64,000 nucleotides of DNA from Bacillus sp. 03113 (GCF_006546985.1 NZ_VATK01000012.1:110861-174860); one strand, 5' to 3'; positions 45,291 to 54,116 are shown, counted from the first letter of the stretch. Numbers and translations: made by a program. Notes: generated by a model from the sequence alone, not told the origin.

Positions 45291-45335
45291 ATGAAGTGCC
45301 AGTAAACTTCCTGATTAGAAGTTCTGGCACTTCAT
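45291..45335. terminator. Terminator between convergent addA and gerPF
   Basis: ATGAAGTGCCAG (45291-45302) pairs with CTGGCACTTCAT (45324-45335), and AACTTC/GAAGTT extends the stem to a 7-nt loop. It lies between convergent genes and overlaps the gerPF stop; T-tracts are weak. Confidence 0.65.
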
Positions 45336-45550
45336 TAGTTATTTCCTATAGTAGGCTGATCGATAAGACTAGTATCAATATTATTTACAATACTCAACCC
45401 ATTATTTGTTATGATAAAGGCTCCCGTGTTTCCAGATCCAGATCCATGGGCTGATTTTGAATTGCTTTTTGGTGAGATAAAAAGAGAGTCGCCGAACTGA
45501 ACAGTTCCACTGGCATTAACAATTTGGACAGGCCCTACAAATGCTGGCAT
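45335..45550 (-). CDS. gerPF: GerPF, spore germination protein
   Basis: A 71-residue protein starting MPAFVGPVQIVN and ending SLIDQPTIGNN, as in GerPF. It has GSGSGNTGAFI, the pattern shared with GerPA. The gerP proteins let germinants cross the spore coat to the inner-membrane receptors. It is the last gene of the six-gene operon gerPABCDEF. An AAAGGGGG site precedes the ATG. Paralogous to GerPA. Confidence 0.92.
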   Translation of the reverse strand: MPAFVGPVQIVNASGTVQFGDSLFISPKSNSKSAHGSGSGNTGAFIITNNGLSIVNNIDTSLIDQPTIGNN

Positions 45551-45575
45551 ACCATACCCCCTTTACATAGTTATC

Positions 45576-46043
45576 TTACATATATCGGTTAGAAGAATAT
45601 GAATCTACTGTTGTGTACTCTTCTTTGCTAATGTAATTGCCTAACGGAACGGAAGGATTATCCCGCTGTATATTTTCTGAATGGTCCATATGTCTAATAT
45701 GCTTCACTCTAGATTCCATATAGATATGCTGACTACTGCCAATATGAAAGATAGATGAGGCTGCTATTCCGATAATAGCTATATCATGAACTTTAATTAG
45801 TGGTTTTCGATTTTCAAATTGTAGTGAGATATTTTCACTAATTGGAAGGAGAGGAATCCTTTTTGTAAAGATTGGATAGTCAGAGAAGTCCCCCTCTTTT
45901 CCAAAAAATAATTCTTTTTCTCTTTGGACAGCTAAAGCTTTAGATGCTCCTTGCAGGAATGTCGAATCTCCAATTTGAATAATAGAGGATAAGGATACTG
46001 TACTGACATGAAAATGATCCACTACAGAGGTTCTCTGCAGCAT
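45576..46043 (-). CDS. gerPE: GerPE, spore germination protein
   Basis: A 155-residue protein beginning MLQRTSVVDHFHVSTVSLSS, followed by IIQIGDSTF, and later SIFHIGSSQHIYMESRVKHIRH, the GerPE features. It is about 24 residues longer than the B. subtilis protein, mainly in the variable C-terminal tail. The ATG at 46043 is 4 bp after the gerPD stop, with AGAAGG inside the gerPD end, so translation is probably coupled. Confidence 0.88.
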   Translation of the reverse strand: MLQRTSVVDHFHVSTVSLSSIIQIGDSTFLQGASKALAVQREKELFFGKEGDFSDYPIFTKRIPLLPISENISLQFENRKPLIKVHDIAIIGIAASSIFHIGSSQHIYMESRVKHIRHMDHSENIQRDNPSVPLGNYISKEEYTTVDSYSSNRYM

Positions 46044-46047
46044 TTCT

Positions 46048-46227
46048 TTATCCTTCTGGTGAAAGTGGAACAAATGGACCGATAATAAGCGACTCAGGGG
46101 GAGTGTCAAAAATTGACGCTAATTGAATCGATTGTGTATCTCCTATCATAAAAAGGGAAGAACTTGATACACCAAGGATCCTAATGGTTCCGACCTGTAA
46201 ATCTCGGTTATATACTTGAAAATTCAT
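46048..46227 (-). CDS. gerPD: GerPD, spore germination protein
   Basis: A 59-residue protein, MNFQVYNRDLQVG..., with GVSSSSLFMIGDTQSI and the strongly conserved SIFDTPPESLIIGPF segment that identifies GerPD (58 residues in B. subtilis). AAAGGA lies 11 bp before the ATG. It is needed, like the other gerP genes, for germinant access through the coat. It fits exactly between gerPC and gerPE. Confidence 0.93.
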   Translation of the reverse strand: MNFQVYNRDLQVGTIRILGVSSSSLFMIGDTQSIQLASIFDTPPESLIIGPFVPLSPEG

Positions 46228-46243
46228 TGATTCTTCATTCCTT

Positions 46244-46816
46244 TCATTGATGAGGCATTTGACTAATAAAAGTAATTATCCCATTTTTGATGTCCATTTT
46301 TAGTTGATTGATCATTGTTTCAATTTTTTCATTTAATGGATATTGCTTTAAGTAATGTTCGATTCGTTGAGGAAGCTGTTTTTTTATATCTTCCTTAATG
46401 AATGTTAGCAATGAGTCATCTATTGTTCGATTTGTTTTCATTTGGATATCAGTTACGATGGTTGGCAATTCTGATTCAAGAAATTGATAAATGGCCTCTT
46501 CAATTTCCATTTCTATGTTCATTCTTTCCTTTGGTGAAAGAGGCGTTTTAACATCTTGATTGTTAACAGCAAACTCGTCAATATTTTGCAGATCAGATGG
46601 GTTTAAACCAATATTTAATGTTCCGTCTAAAGATTCCACTTTAAGCTGGTCAAATTTATATTCAATTTTATCCACATGGATAGAAGGCTTTTCTTTAATT
46701 TTCATTAGTTCTTTCTTTAATTCATTAATAGTTCTCTCAAGACTGCGTATTCTTTTTTCCTGTTCCTGAAGAAAAGCATTTACACTTTGTATATATTGTT
46801 GAAGCTGTTGGTTCAA
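46244..46816 (-). CDS. gerPC: GerPC, spore germination protein
   Basis: A 190-residue protein with a coiled-coil N-terminus (about residues 1-45, with QEQEKRIRSLERTINELKKEL), then the conserved VDKIEYKFDQLKVESLDGTLNIGL segment of GerPC, and a helical C-terminus. It is the largest GerP protein. The TTG at 46816 follows GAGGTGG at 5 bp; longer frames have no ribosome site. In B. subtilis its loss slows germination strongly. Confidence 0.9.
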   Translation of the reverse strand: MNQQLQQYIQSVNAFLQEQEKRIRSLERTINELKKELMKIKEKPSIHVDKIEYKFDQLKVESLDGTLNIGLNPSDLQNIDEFAVNNQDVKTPLSPKERMNIEMEIEEAIYQFLESELPTIVTDIQMKTNRTIDDSLLTFIKEDIKKQLPQRIEHYLKQYPLNEKIETMINQLKMDIKNGIITFISQMPHQ

Positions 46817-46918
46817 CCAAACCACCTCGTTTAAAACATAAAAATGAAAAGATATAAACGTTCTAAAGTTAGTCATGAATTATCCATTAAATTATTTTTA
46901 ATTTTGGTGTGTCTAAGA

Positions 46919-47134
46919 TCATGATTGGAAAGGGACTGCAGGTGTTATCGTCGTCGTTTGCGGCTGCATGATTGCTGGGGCAGGTTCTTTAAACCCTCCT
47001 GTGTTATACAAGAAAGAGGCTGGTTTTATGATTCCAGCACTGCCAATTTGCAATACAGAAGAATTAGAAATCCCTCCAATTTTTATCATATTTATGCAAA
47101 TCGTTTGTTGAATATAATAATTCAAATTCTTCAC
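46919..47134 (-). CDS. gerPB: GerPB, spore germination protein
   Basis: A 71-residue protein with YYIQQTICINMIKIGGISNSS followed by VLQIGSAG and YNTGGF, all GerPB features. The GTG at 47134 follows AGAGGA; a TTG at 47125, giving an N-terminus more like that of B. subtilis GerPB, is also possible. It is the second gene of the gerP operon, about 27 bp after gerPA. Confidence 0.9.
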   Translation of the reverse strand: MKNLNYYIQQTICINMIKIGGISNSSVLQIGSAGIIKPASFLYNTGGFKEPAPAIMQPQTTTITPAVPFQS

Positions 47135-47161
47135 CTGCTTCCTCTTAGTTTTTCTACTTTT

Positions 47162-47383
47162 TTACATATTAAATAAAATGCCTTGATCAAAATTATCTCT
47201 ATCATCTGTGTTGGTTGTGCTTTTGTAGCTGGTCACATTTAGCCCATCTCCAGTGTTAAAGGAACCGCCACCTGAAAAAGTTTTTGCGCTAGAAATGGGT
47301 GCAATTTTATACACATCTCCAATATTAAACACAGCACTGCTTCCGATGGATATTACTTGAGCCACTCCGACAATAGCTGGCAT
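47162..47383 (-). CDS. gerPA: GerPA, spore germination protein
   Basis: A 73-residue protein, MPAIVGVAQVISIGSS, with GGGSFNTGDGLN near the middle; same length as B. subtilis GerPA and paralogous to GerPF. It is the first gene of the operon. The ATG at 47383 follows AAAGGGTG; longer upstream frames are not coding. A sigma-K-like promoter lies upstream, fitting mother-cell expression late in sporulation. Confidence 0.93.
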   Translation of the reverse strand: MPAIVGVAQVISIGSSAVFNIGDVYKIAPISSAKTFSGGGSFNTGDGLNVTSYKSTTNTDDRDNFDQGILFNM

Positions 47384-47414
47384 AATCAACACCCTTTGTA
47401 TGAGTTCTAATAGT

Positions 47415-47440
47415 ATGGTATGTTTAATTGGGTGGAGTGT
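47415..47440 (-). promoter_or_regulatory. Sigma-K-like promoter of the gerP operon
   Basis: On the minus strand CATACCAT (47422 down to 47415) fits CATANNNT, with AC (47440-47439) 16 bp upstream. gerP in B. subtilis is read by sigma-K. The start codon of gerPA is 32 bp downstream. Confidence 0.5.
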
Positions 47441-47577
47441 GATTAGAAAGCCCAAATTTATTGAGTCGATGTATGAACGATTCCTTGTTAAAAGCACAAA
47501 AAACCGTACGAATAGAAAAAGGATTTCTTAAAGATATACAGAATGTTAATAATGAAAGAAAACAAAGGGGTGTTTTT

Positions 47578-48492
47578 ATGAAATTTGTGACAGCAAAAAG
47601 TGAGGATCAGACTTTCGTGGGTTTAGCAGACGAGAGTGGCAAAAAGATTCTTCCTTTAGGGATGGCAGAAGAAAGAAAATCAGGGGAAAATTCGATTCCA
47701 TCTTCAATGATTGAATGTATTGAACTAGGTGATGCATTTTTAACGAAAGTGGAAGAATTGCTGCAATGGATCGAACAAGAGGGACTTGAGGAAGAGCTTT
47801 ATTTGTCTATTGAATCTGTTAAATTACTCGCACCTATTCCAAGACCGCTTAAAAATATTTTTTGTGTCGGCAAAAACTATGCAGAACATGCAGTAGAGCT
47901 AAGAAACTTAGGAACGGGAGATATCCCGGAGCATATTCTAATTTTTACGAAAGCTCCAACAACGGTTATTGGGCCAAACGAGGCAGCATTGCTTCATCCG
48001 AATGCAACAGAAAAGCTTGACTACGAAGGTGAGCTTGCCATTGTTATCGGAAAAAAAGGAACAGCTATTCCTAAAGAGGAAGCTTTCGATTATGTATTCG
48101 GTTATACGATCATCGATGATATTACAGCTCGAGATTTACAAGTACAACATAAGCAATTCTTTATCGGGAAAAGCTTGGATGCTTCATGTCCAATGGGCCC
48201 TTGGATCGTCCATAAATCTTGCATAGAAAATCCGCATCAATTACATATTCAAACAAAGGTGAATGGGGAAGTTAGACAGGATTCAAATTCAAAAAAATTT
48301 ATGTTTCCAATTGATGAAATCATATCTGTTCTTTCAAAAGGAATGACGTTAGAACCAGGGGATATTATTGCGACAGGAACACCAGCTGGTGTAGGACATG
48401 CTTTTAATCCTCCAAAATATTTAAAAGATGGAGACGTGATCGAAATAACAGTTGAAGGAATCGGTACTCTCGTTCATACGATGAAAAATTAA
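47578..48492 (+). CDS. yisK: Fumarylacetoacetate-hydrolase-family protein YisK
   Basis: A 304-residue enzyme of the FAH superfamily. The catalytic domain starts near residue 95 with PRPLKNIFCVGKNYAEHA, with LDYEGELAIVIGK near 150, a metal-binding Glu pair, and IIDDITARDLQ near 178. B. subtilis YisK is reported to act as an oxaloacetate decarboxylase and to interact with the cell-shape protein Mbl. The ATG at 47578 follows AAAGGGGTG. It is divergent from gerPA. Confidence 0.9.
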   Translation: MKFVTAKSEDQTFVGLADESGKKILPLGMAEERKSGENSIPSSMIECIELGDAFLTKVEELLQWIEQEGLEEELYLSIESVKLLAPIPRPLKNIFCVGKNYAEHAVELRNLGTGDIPEHILIFTKAPTTVIGPNEAALLHPNATEKLDYEGELAIVIGKKGTAIPKEEAFDYVFGYTIIDDITARDLQVQHKQFFIGKSLDASCPMGPWIVHKSCIENPHQLHIQTKVNGEVRQDSNSKKFMFPIDEIISVLSKGMTLEPGDIIATGTPAGVGHAFNPPKYLKDGDVIEITVEGIGTLVHTMKN

Positions 48493-48588
48493 ACGACTAA
48501 AACGTAACGAGGTTTACATCGTTTATAGATAGGTAATCTGGCTGAGTGTATAATGATGTGGAAGAAATCAGAGAAGGGGTTTATTTAA

Positions 48589-48945
48589 ATGACACATGCT
48601 CATATTACGACTTGGGTAATATCCTTAATCTTATTTTTCGTCGTGCTAGGACTAGGCAAGAGCGGAAAAGAAAAAGGAAAAAAAATTGTTCACATGATTT
48701 TGCGCTTGTTTTATTTGTTCATCATTGCAACAGGAGTAATTCTTCTCTTGAGCATTTCTAGTATTAGTTTTCTATATGTTTTGAAATCACTTGTTGGTCT
48801 CTGGATCATTGCTATACTGGAAATGATTTTAGTTCGAGGAGGAAAGAAAAAACAAACGAGTATTTTTTGGGTACAATTTGTAATTGCTCTCCTGCTCGTT
48901 TTTTATTTAGGATTTAAGCTTCCATTAGGCTTTTTGTTTTTCTGA
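48589..48945 (+). CDS. yisL: DUF1516 membrane protein YisL
   Basis: A 118-residue protein with four hydrophobic helices (about 5-24, 37-58, 64-84, 93-116), matching B. subtilis YisL (DUF1516). Function unknown. The ATG follows AAGGGG. It lies 96 bp after yisK and is closed by a strong terminator. Both neighbours match the B. subtilis order. Confidence 0.88.
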   Translation: MTHAHITTWVISLILFFVVLGLGKSGKEKGKKIVHMILRLFYLFIIATGVILLLSISSISFLYVLKSLVGLWIIAILEMILVRGGKKKQTSIFWVQFVIALLLVFYLGFKLPLGFLFF

Positions 48946-48970
48946 TGCATGATAAATTTAAAAATATGGT

Positions 48971-48998
48971 AAAAAACTACCACCTTGGTAGTTTTTTT
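48971..48998 (+). terminator. Terminator after yisL
   Basis: ACTACCA (48976-48982) pairs with TGGTAGT (48986-48992), with six A before and seven T after. A frame running back from the next gene passes through this hairpin, which argues against a start there. Confidence 0.9.
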
Positions 48999-49071
48999 GT
49001 TACAAAAACCTTCTAAATATGGTATTTTAAAAGAAGATAGTGATGACTATTTTACTAATAATGGTGATGAA

Positions 49072-51990
49072 ATGGCAAAGACCTTCTCTTATCTGTATAA
49101 AAATAATAGACACCTTAGATCCTTTATTGAGAAACATCAATTGTATCAGTATTCTACTATTTTAGTGCAAGTATTTTCAGATTGTATGGACAAGGCAAGA
49201 ATTCTTTCCTTGCAAGCTGTTATTAAAGAGCAGTTGCCATCAGCACATATGATTGGGTGCACGACTGCTGGACAGATACATAATGGAAAAATCAAAGATA
49301 AAGAAATCATGATGTCATTTACGATTTTTAAGAAAGTAGAAATAGAATCCTGTTTGATAGAAATAGAGGCTTATGGAAATAGTTTTCAAATTGGAAAAAG
49401 ATTAGGAGAGTCTCTATCTTCCTTAGATACAAAAGCATTTATCTTATTTCCAACACGTCATCAAATAGACACCCAGTCTTTGCTGGATGGAATTTATCAA
49501 GTGAATCCTAACCTTTTGTTAGCAGGGGGAGTAGCTGGAGAAAATGAGCTTGGAGAGTCATTTGTGTTTACAAACAATTCGATAACGACACATGGGGTAG
49601 CAGCAGTGGCTCTGAATGGAGAGAACCTCTTTTCTCAATTAAATACGGATTTTAGATGGCAAGAAATTGGAAAGAGCTTTCGAGTAACAAAGTGTAATGA
49701 GAATATTATTTATGCCATAGATAATAAAAAACCTCTTACCTTGTTGAAATACTACTTTGGAGAGCGATTTGTAAAGGGTCTACCTCTTTCTGGTAATGAA
49801 TTTCCATTGCTCGTTCATCAGAAAGGGAAAAAAAATTCCGCATTTATCATTAATATCTTGAAAAATGGTGCGATTGAACTTAATCGTCAAATTCATGTTG
49901 GAGAGCAGTTAACATTTGGCTATGCAAATTTCGAAGAAGTTGTTCAATCCTCGTACATAAATATTCGCAAGCTTTCACAAAAGCCGGTAGACACTGTTTT
50001 TGCATATAATTGCATGGCTAGAAAAAAGACGATTAAACAATTGACAGAAAATGAGTTAGCGGCCATCAATCAAATTGCTTCAGTGAACGGTTTCTTTTCA
50101 TATGGAGAAATTTCAGGAATGAAAATGAAAAGGCCACAGCTTTTGGGCTATACTCTTTCCGGTCTTGTGATATCAGAATGGGATCATATGGAGCAAGAAA
50201 ACAAAATGATATCGACCTTTCAATACGATTTTCCTGATTATTTTCATACGATTTTGGCTCTTACCCATTTTATGAAGGCGTCAAAAAATGATATAGAAGT
50301 GTTAGATGAAAACAGAAAAGTATCAGAGCAATACTACCGATCATTATTTAATAATAATACGGATATTGTCTACTCGACCAATTTACAAGGACTTTTTACA
50401 AGTGTGAATGCCCATTTTGAGAAGACTTTTTCCATTAAAGAAAAAGAGATAATAGGAACATCCTCACTAGAATTTGTAAAGAATAATGATGTGTCAAGGG
50501 TTAAAAGGCATTTTTATAAAACCATAACAGGAAAAGAACAATATTATCATATTCAAACTGAATTGGAATCAGGAGAGATCAGGTATTTTCAAATAAAGAA
50601 TATTCCTATTACACTAAACGAAGAGATTGTTGGGGTTTACGGAATTGGTCGAGATATCACAGAGCAAAAGATAATGGAAGAAAAAATGATAAAGCTAGCT
50701 TATTATGATGCTCATACGGGTTTGCCAAATCGATTGAAATTAACAGAGATATTAGAAGAAATGCTAAAAAGAGCCAAGAAGAAAAAACGATTACTAGCAG
50801 TTAGTATCATTGCAATTAATCGATTTCATTTAATTAATGATACATTTGGACATGATGAAGGAGATAATATATTAAAGGAATTGGCTGCAAGAATACGAGC
50901 CGATCTTCCAAAAGGTGTTTATTTTGGTCATTTTGGAAGCGATCATTTTGCTTTGGTCATAACAAAGGATGTAGAAAGAAAAAATATTGCTCAAATATTA
51001 AACTCTGTCCTCCAAAATTGTTCAAAGCCAATTATGTGTCGACATAAGGAGATGTTTTTAACAGCCAGCGTAGGCGTTAGCATATTTCCTCGAGATGGAG
51101 AGGACGTAAAACTTTTGTTTAAAAACGCTGATATCGCCAAAAATTATTCAAAGAATCAAGGCGGAAATCAATTCACCTATTTTTCTGTTGATATGAACGA
51201 TGATGCGTTAAAAAAGCTTGAACTGGAAAGTCAATTAAGAAAGGCTCTTGCTTTACAGGAGTTTGAGCTGAATTATCAGCCACAACTAGACTTAATTAGC
51301 GGGAATATTACTGGATGTGAGGCATTAATACGTTGGCAGCACCCTACTCTGGGCCTTATTTCACCTGATCAATTTATTCCATTAGCGGAAGAAACAGATT
51401 TAATTAGTCAAATAGGGAACTGGGTATTAAGAACAGCTTGTCATCAAAACAAGCAGTGGCAATTAGCTGGCTTGGGGATGCTGTCAATAGGGGTAAATGT
51501 TTCTGCGTTTCAGTTTCAGGAGCCAGGATTTATTGACCAAGTTAAAAAAATTCTTAATGAGACACACCTAGAGGCAAAATATTTAACCTTAGAGCTAACA
51601 GAAAGTACCATGGTTCAAAATATTGAATATAATATTTCAGTTATGAAAGCATTGCAGGAGTTGGGTGTAAAAGTTGCGATTGACGACTTTGGGACAGGCT
51701 ATTCTTCTTTAAGCTATCTAAAGAATCTTCCTATAGATATTTTGAAAATTGATCGATCTTTTATTCAAAATCTTCATATTGACCCCTCTGACATGGCGAT
51801 TGTCAATGCCATCGTGATGATGGGGCATGGATTATCCTTGAAAATTGTTGCGGAAGGAGTAGAAACAAAGCCGCAAATAGAACTATTAAAGGGTTTAAGA
51901 TGTCATTATGCACAAGGATACTATATACATCGTCCACTCTCTAGGGAACAATTTGAACTTGATTTCATAAAAAAATGGAGCATGATATAA
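49072..51990 (+). CDS. FIST-PAS-GGDEF-EAL signalling protein, likely c-di-GMP phosphodiesterase
   Basis: A 972-residue multidomain protein without membrane helices. A FIST ligand-binding sensor (N and C parts, about residues 25-390) is followed by PAS (about 420-535), GGDEF (about 545-710) and EAL (about 725-970). The GGDEF motif is degenerate (GSDHF, residues 622-626), so it probably cannot make c-di-GMP. The EAL signatures are intact: EALIRW near 750, LELTES, IDDFGTGYSSL, KIDRSF and VAEGVE. It therefore probably breaks c-di-GMP down in response to a small ligand. The ATG at 49072 has only a weak GGTGA site; a start further upstream would lie in a terminator. Confidence 0.9.
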   Translation: MAKTFSYLYKNNRHLRSFIEKHQLYQYSTILVQVFSDCMDKARILSLQAVIKEQLPSAHMIGCTTAGQIHNGKIKDKEIMMSFTIFKKVEIESCLIEIEAYGNSFQIGKRLGESLSSLDTKAFILFPTRHQIDTQSLLDGIYQVNPNLLLAGGVAGENELGESFVFTNNSITTHGVAAVALNGENLFSQLNTDFRWQEIGKSFRVTKCNENIIYAIDNKKPLTLLKYYFGERFVKGLPLSGNEFPLLVHQKGKKNSAFIINILKNGAIELNRQIHVGEQLTFGYANFEEVVQSSYINIRKLSQKPVDTVFAYNCMARKKTIKQLTENELAAINQIASVNGFFSYGEISGMKMKRPQLLGYTLSGLVISEWDHMEQENKMISTFQYDFPDYFHTILALTHFMKASKNDIEVLDENRKVSEQYYRSLFNNNTDIVYSTNLQGLFTSVNAHFEKTFSIKEKEIIGTSSLEFVKNNDVSRVKRHFYKTITGKEQYYHIQTELESGEIRYFQIKNIPITLNEEIVGVYGIGRDITEQKIMEEKMIKLAYYDAHTGLPNRLKLTEILEEMLKRAKKKKRLLAVSIIAINRFHLINDTFGHDEGDNILKELAARIRADLPKGVYFGHFGSDHFALVITKDVERKNIAQILNSVLQNCSKPIMCRHKEMFLTASVGVSIFPRDGEDVKLLFKNADIAKNYSKNQGGNQFTYFSVDMNDDALKKLELESQLRKALALQEFELNYQPQLDLISGNITGCEALIRWQHPTLGLISPDQFIPLAEETDLISQIGNWVLRTACHQNKQWQLAGLGMLSIGVNVSAFQFQEPGFIDQVKKILNETHLEAKYLTLELTESTMVQNIEYNISVMKALQELGVKVAIDDFGTGYSSLSYLKNLPIDILKIDRSFIQNLHIDPSDMAIVNAIVMMGHGLSLKIVAEGVETKPQIELLKGLRCHYAQGYYIHRPLSREQFELDFIKKWSMI

Positions 51991-52040
51991 GGTGTAACTT
52001 CAATCAGTGGTGGGTTCCGATGTACAGAGATAGAAATGTC

Positions 52041-52062
52041 ATGCTGCATGTTTCAGCAGCAT
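52041..52062. other. Small inverted repeat after the EAL gene
   Basis: ATGCTGC (52041-52047) pairs with GCAGCAT (52056-52062). No T-tract follows; role unknown. Confidence 0.4.
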
Positions 52063-52090
52063 ATATTAAAGGATAAAATCTAGCCAAATA

Positions 52091-52155
52091 ATAGAGGTTG
52101 AAATCTTTTTCAAAGGCAAAGAAGTATTTCAACCTCTATAAAAATGTGTTGAAAA
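52091..52155 (+). terminator. 14-bp stem terminator before the two-component genes
   Basis: ATAGAGGTTGAAAT (52091-52104) pairs perfectly with ATTTCAACCTCTAT (52136-52149), followed by AAAAATG. It sits between the EAL gene and the histidine kinase. Confidence 0.65.
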
Positions 52156-52196
52156 TTTATAAAACAATATTGATGATAAAGCTAAGGTGAGTCAGC

Positions 52197-53312
52197 TTGA
52201 TTTCTTTTTATTTTCGATTTGCTTTTTTACTCTCCCTGTGGATAGCAGGGATCCTGTTACACAAACAACCCCAATGGATTTTTATTAGCCTATTGTTTGG
52301 AAGTGCTTTATCCATTGCTCTATATTTTTTCATACCGATCGTAAAGAATAAAATATATTTATTCTCGAGCCTTATACTTATCGCTTTGTTTTTCTCTTTA
52401 TACATAGGTACTCAAACAACATGGCTGTTTATTTTAATGGTTTTATTTTATTTATTTGAGGCAGCTTTTCAAATTCAACCACGTTTTTTTAACATCTTAC
52501 TTATTTTAACCAGCACTATTGGCTGTGCAGTTTCTCTTTTTCAAATTGGATTGAATTCGTCGATTGTCTTTTCTTTTTTTATCTGGGTTTTAGCAGCATT
52601 TATTTTTTATCAATACAATGAGCTTTATAAACAATCTAAGGAACAAAAAGAGATTTACGAAGGTGTTCTTGATGATTACAGACGATTAAAAAGACAAGCT
52701 CTTTCAGATGAAAAGGCAGCAAGAGTGGAAGAAAGAGCGAGAATCGCAAGAGAGATGCATGATTCGGTTGGTCATATGCTTACAGCTTTGTTAATGCATA
52801 TTGAAGTAATGATAATCAAAGAAAAGAGCGAGTCCCTTATAGTAATAAAGGAAATGATCAGCGAATGTTTAGAAGAAACAAGGAGAGCGGTTAGAGCTCT
52901 GCAAACAAAGGACATTGAGGGTATTTCATCTGTCATTTATTTAATTCGCAAGCTGGAAAGTGAGAGCCATTTGAAAGTACATTTTACAACGAAGCAAGGG
53001 GTATTAGGAGCCTCTTTATCTAATCAACAAAGTGTAGCTCTCTATCGAGTGATACAAGAAGGATTAACGAATGCCATGAAGCATGGTAGCTCTCGAGAGG
53101 TTTATGTCATATTAGGTATTTCTCCAATTGGGCATGTGACTTTTACCATGAAAAATTCAAACGTTGCAAGCAAACGAATTCATGAGGGATTTGGCTTGAA
53201 AAGCATGAGAGAGCGCCTTAATGAGGTTGGCGGAAAGTTTCAATTTATACAGACTGAAAAGGATTTTATCCTAGAGGGTTCCATACCCGTAGAGGAGGAT
53301 AAAAATGATTAG
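52197..53312 (+). CDS. lnrJ: Sensor histidine kinase, LnrJ-like
   Basis: A 371-residue membrane kinase of the NarX/DesK type. There are five to six hydrophobic N-terminal helices (about 4-140), the phosphorylated His in AREMHDSVGHMLTAL (His188), and a HATPase_c domain near 270-370 (NAMKHG, EGFGLKSMRERL). It overlaps the response regulator gene and is followed by a three-gene ABC exporter, the layout of B. subtilis LnrJK-LnrLMN (YfiJKLMN). The TTG start follows TAAGGTGAG. The signal may be a membrane-active polyene or similar compound. Confidence 0.8.
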   Translation: MISFYFRFAFLLSLWIAGILLHKQPQWIFISLLFGSALSIALYFFIPIVKNKIYLFSSLILIALFFSLYIGTQTTWLFILMVLFYLFEAAFQIQPRFFNILLILTSTIGCAVSLFQIGLNSSIVFSFFIWVLAAFIFYQYNELYKQSKEQKEIYEGVLDDYRRLKRQALSDEKAARVEERARIAREMHDSVGHMLTALLMHIEVMIIKEKSESLIVIKEMISECLEETRRAVRALQTKDIEGISSVIYLIRKLESESHLKVHFTTKQGVLGASLSNQQSVALYRVIQEGLTNAMKHGSSREVYVILGISPIGHVTFTMKNSNVASKRIHEGFGLKSMRERLNEVGGKFQFIQTEKDFILEGSIPVEEDKND

Positions 53313-53943
53313 GATATTGCTTGTTGAGGATCAAAGCATCGTTAGACAAGGACTAAAAATGATTATTGAGCAAGATCAACAATTAAAAGTGGTTGGAGAA
53401 GCAGAAAATGGTCTAGAGGCCATAAAGCGATTGGAACATCAGCATGTCGATATAATATTAATGGATATACGTATGCCCATAATGAATGGTATAGAAGCTA
53501 CTCATAAAATTAAACAACGATGGCCCTTTATGAAAATACTTATTTTAACAACATTTAATGACGAAGAATATGCTATCAATACGTTAAAAGAAGGGGCAAG
53601 CGGGTTTTTATTAAAAACATCTGATGGTCCTAAGCTGATTCATTCAATTAAAAGCTGTTTAGATGGAGGAATAGCCATTCATGATCAAGTTGCTGCGAAG
53701 GTTATGCCAAAGCTTCTTGATAAGCCAATTGAAAAGGAGAAATCCACCTCCATCCCATTAACACCAAGAGAGATAACCATTACGAGGCTTATTGGCCAAG
53801 GGAAAACGAATAAAGAGATTTCGAGTGAATTATTTTTGTCGATTGGAACAGTAAAAAATCACATTACACAAATATTGCTTAAATTGGAATTAAGAGATCG
53901 AACGCAATTGGCCATTTTTGCAGTGAAAAATGACCTATATTAA
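53305..53943 (+). CDS. lnrK: NarL-type response regulator, LnrK-like
   Basis: A 212-residue response regulator: receiver domain with Asp54 as phospho-acceptor (IILMDIRMP), then a LuxR-type helix-turn-helix (about 150-205, with PLTPREITITRLIGQGKTNKEI, SIGTVKNHI). It overlaps the kinase gene by 8 bp, and a terminator follows. It probably activates the ABC genes downstream, which have TATGAC sites in front of them. Confidence 0.85.
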   Translation: MIRILLVEDQSIVRQGLKMIIEQDQQLKVVGEAENGLEAIKRLEHQHVDIILMDIRMPIMNGIEATHKIKQRWPFMKILILTTFNDEEYAINTLKEGASGFLLKTSDGPKLIHSIKSCLDGGIAIHDQVAAKVMPKLLDKPIEKEKSTSIPLTPREITITRLIGQGKTNKEISSELFLSIGTVKNHITQILLKLELRDRTQLAIFAVKNDLY

Positions 53944-53949
53944 ATTGGA

Positions 53950-53985
53950 GGAGGCTATGAAAAAACATAGTCTCCTTATTATTTG
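53950..53985 (+). terminator. Terminator between the two-component genes and the exporter
   Basis: GGAGGCTATG (53950-53959) pairs with CATAGTCTCC (53966-53975) with one G-T pair and an A6 loop, followed by TTATTATTT. The exporter therefore needs its own promoter. Confidence 0.75.
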
Positions 53986-54019
53986 GTATTTGATAAGAAG
54001 TTCCTGATATGAAAGATCA

Positions 54020-54056
54020 TATGACTGAGGTCATAGAGTGAAAGCAAAGTTATGAC
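54020..54056. promoter_or_regulatory. Candidate response-regulator sites before the exporter operon
   Basis: TATGAC-TGAG-GTCATA (54020-54035) is a perfect inverted repeat. A further TATGAC begins at 54051, 31 bp (about three DNA turns) after the first half-site. The exporter start codon is 61 bp further on. Confidence 0.6.
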
Positions 54057-54116
54057 TGTAGATTATAGTGGTTTAAGCAAAGTAAGAGTATTCTAACAAT
54101 GTAGGAGGGAGATAAC

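Noticed and set aside
48985..49071. An upstream TTG start for the FIST-PAS-GGDEF-EAL protein
   Set aside because: It lies inside the yisL terminator hairpin and T-tract, and no ribosome site precedes it.
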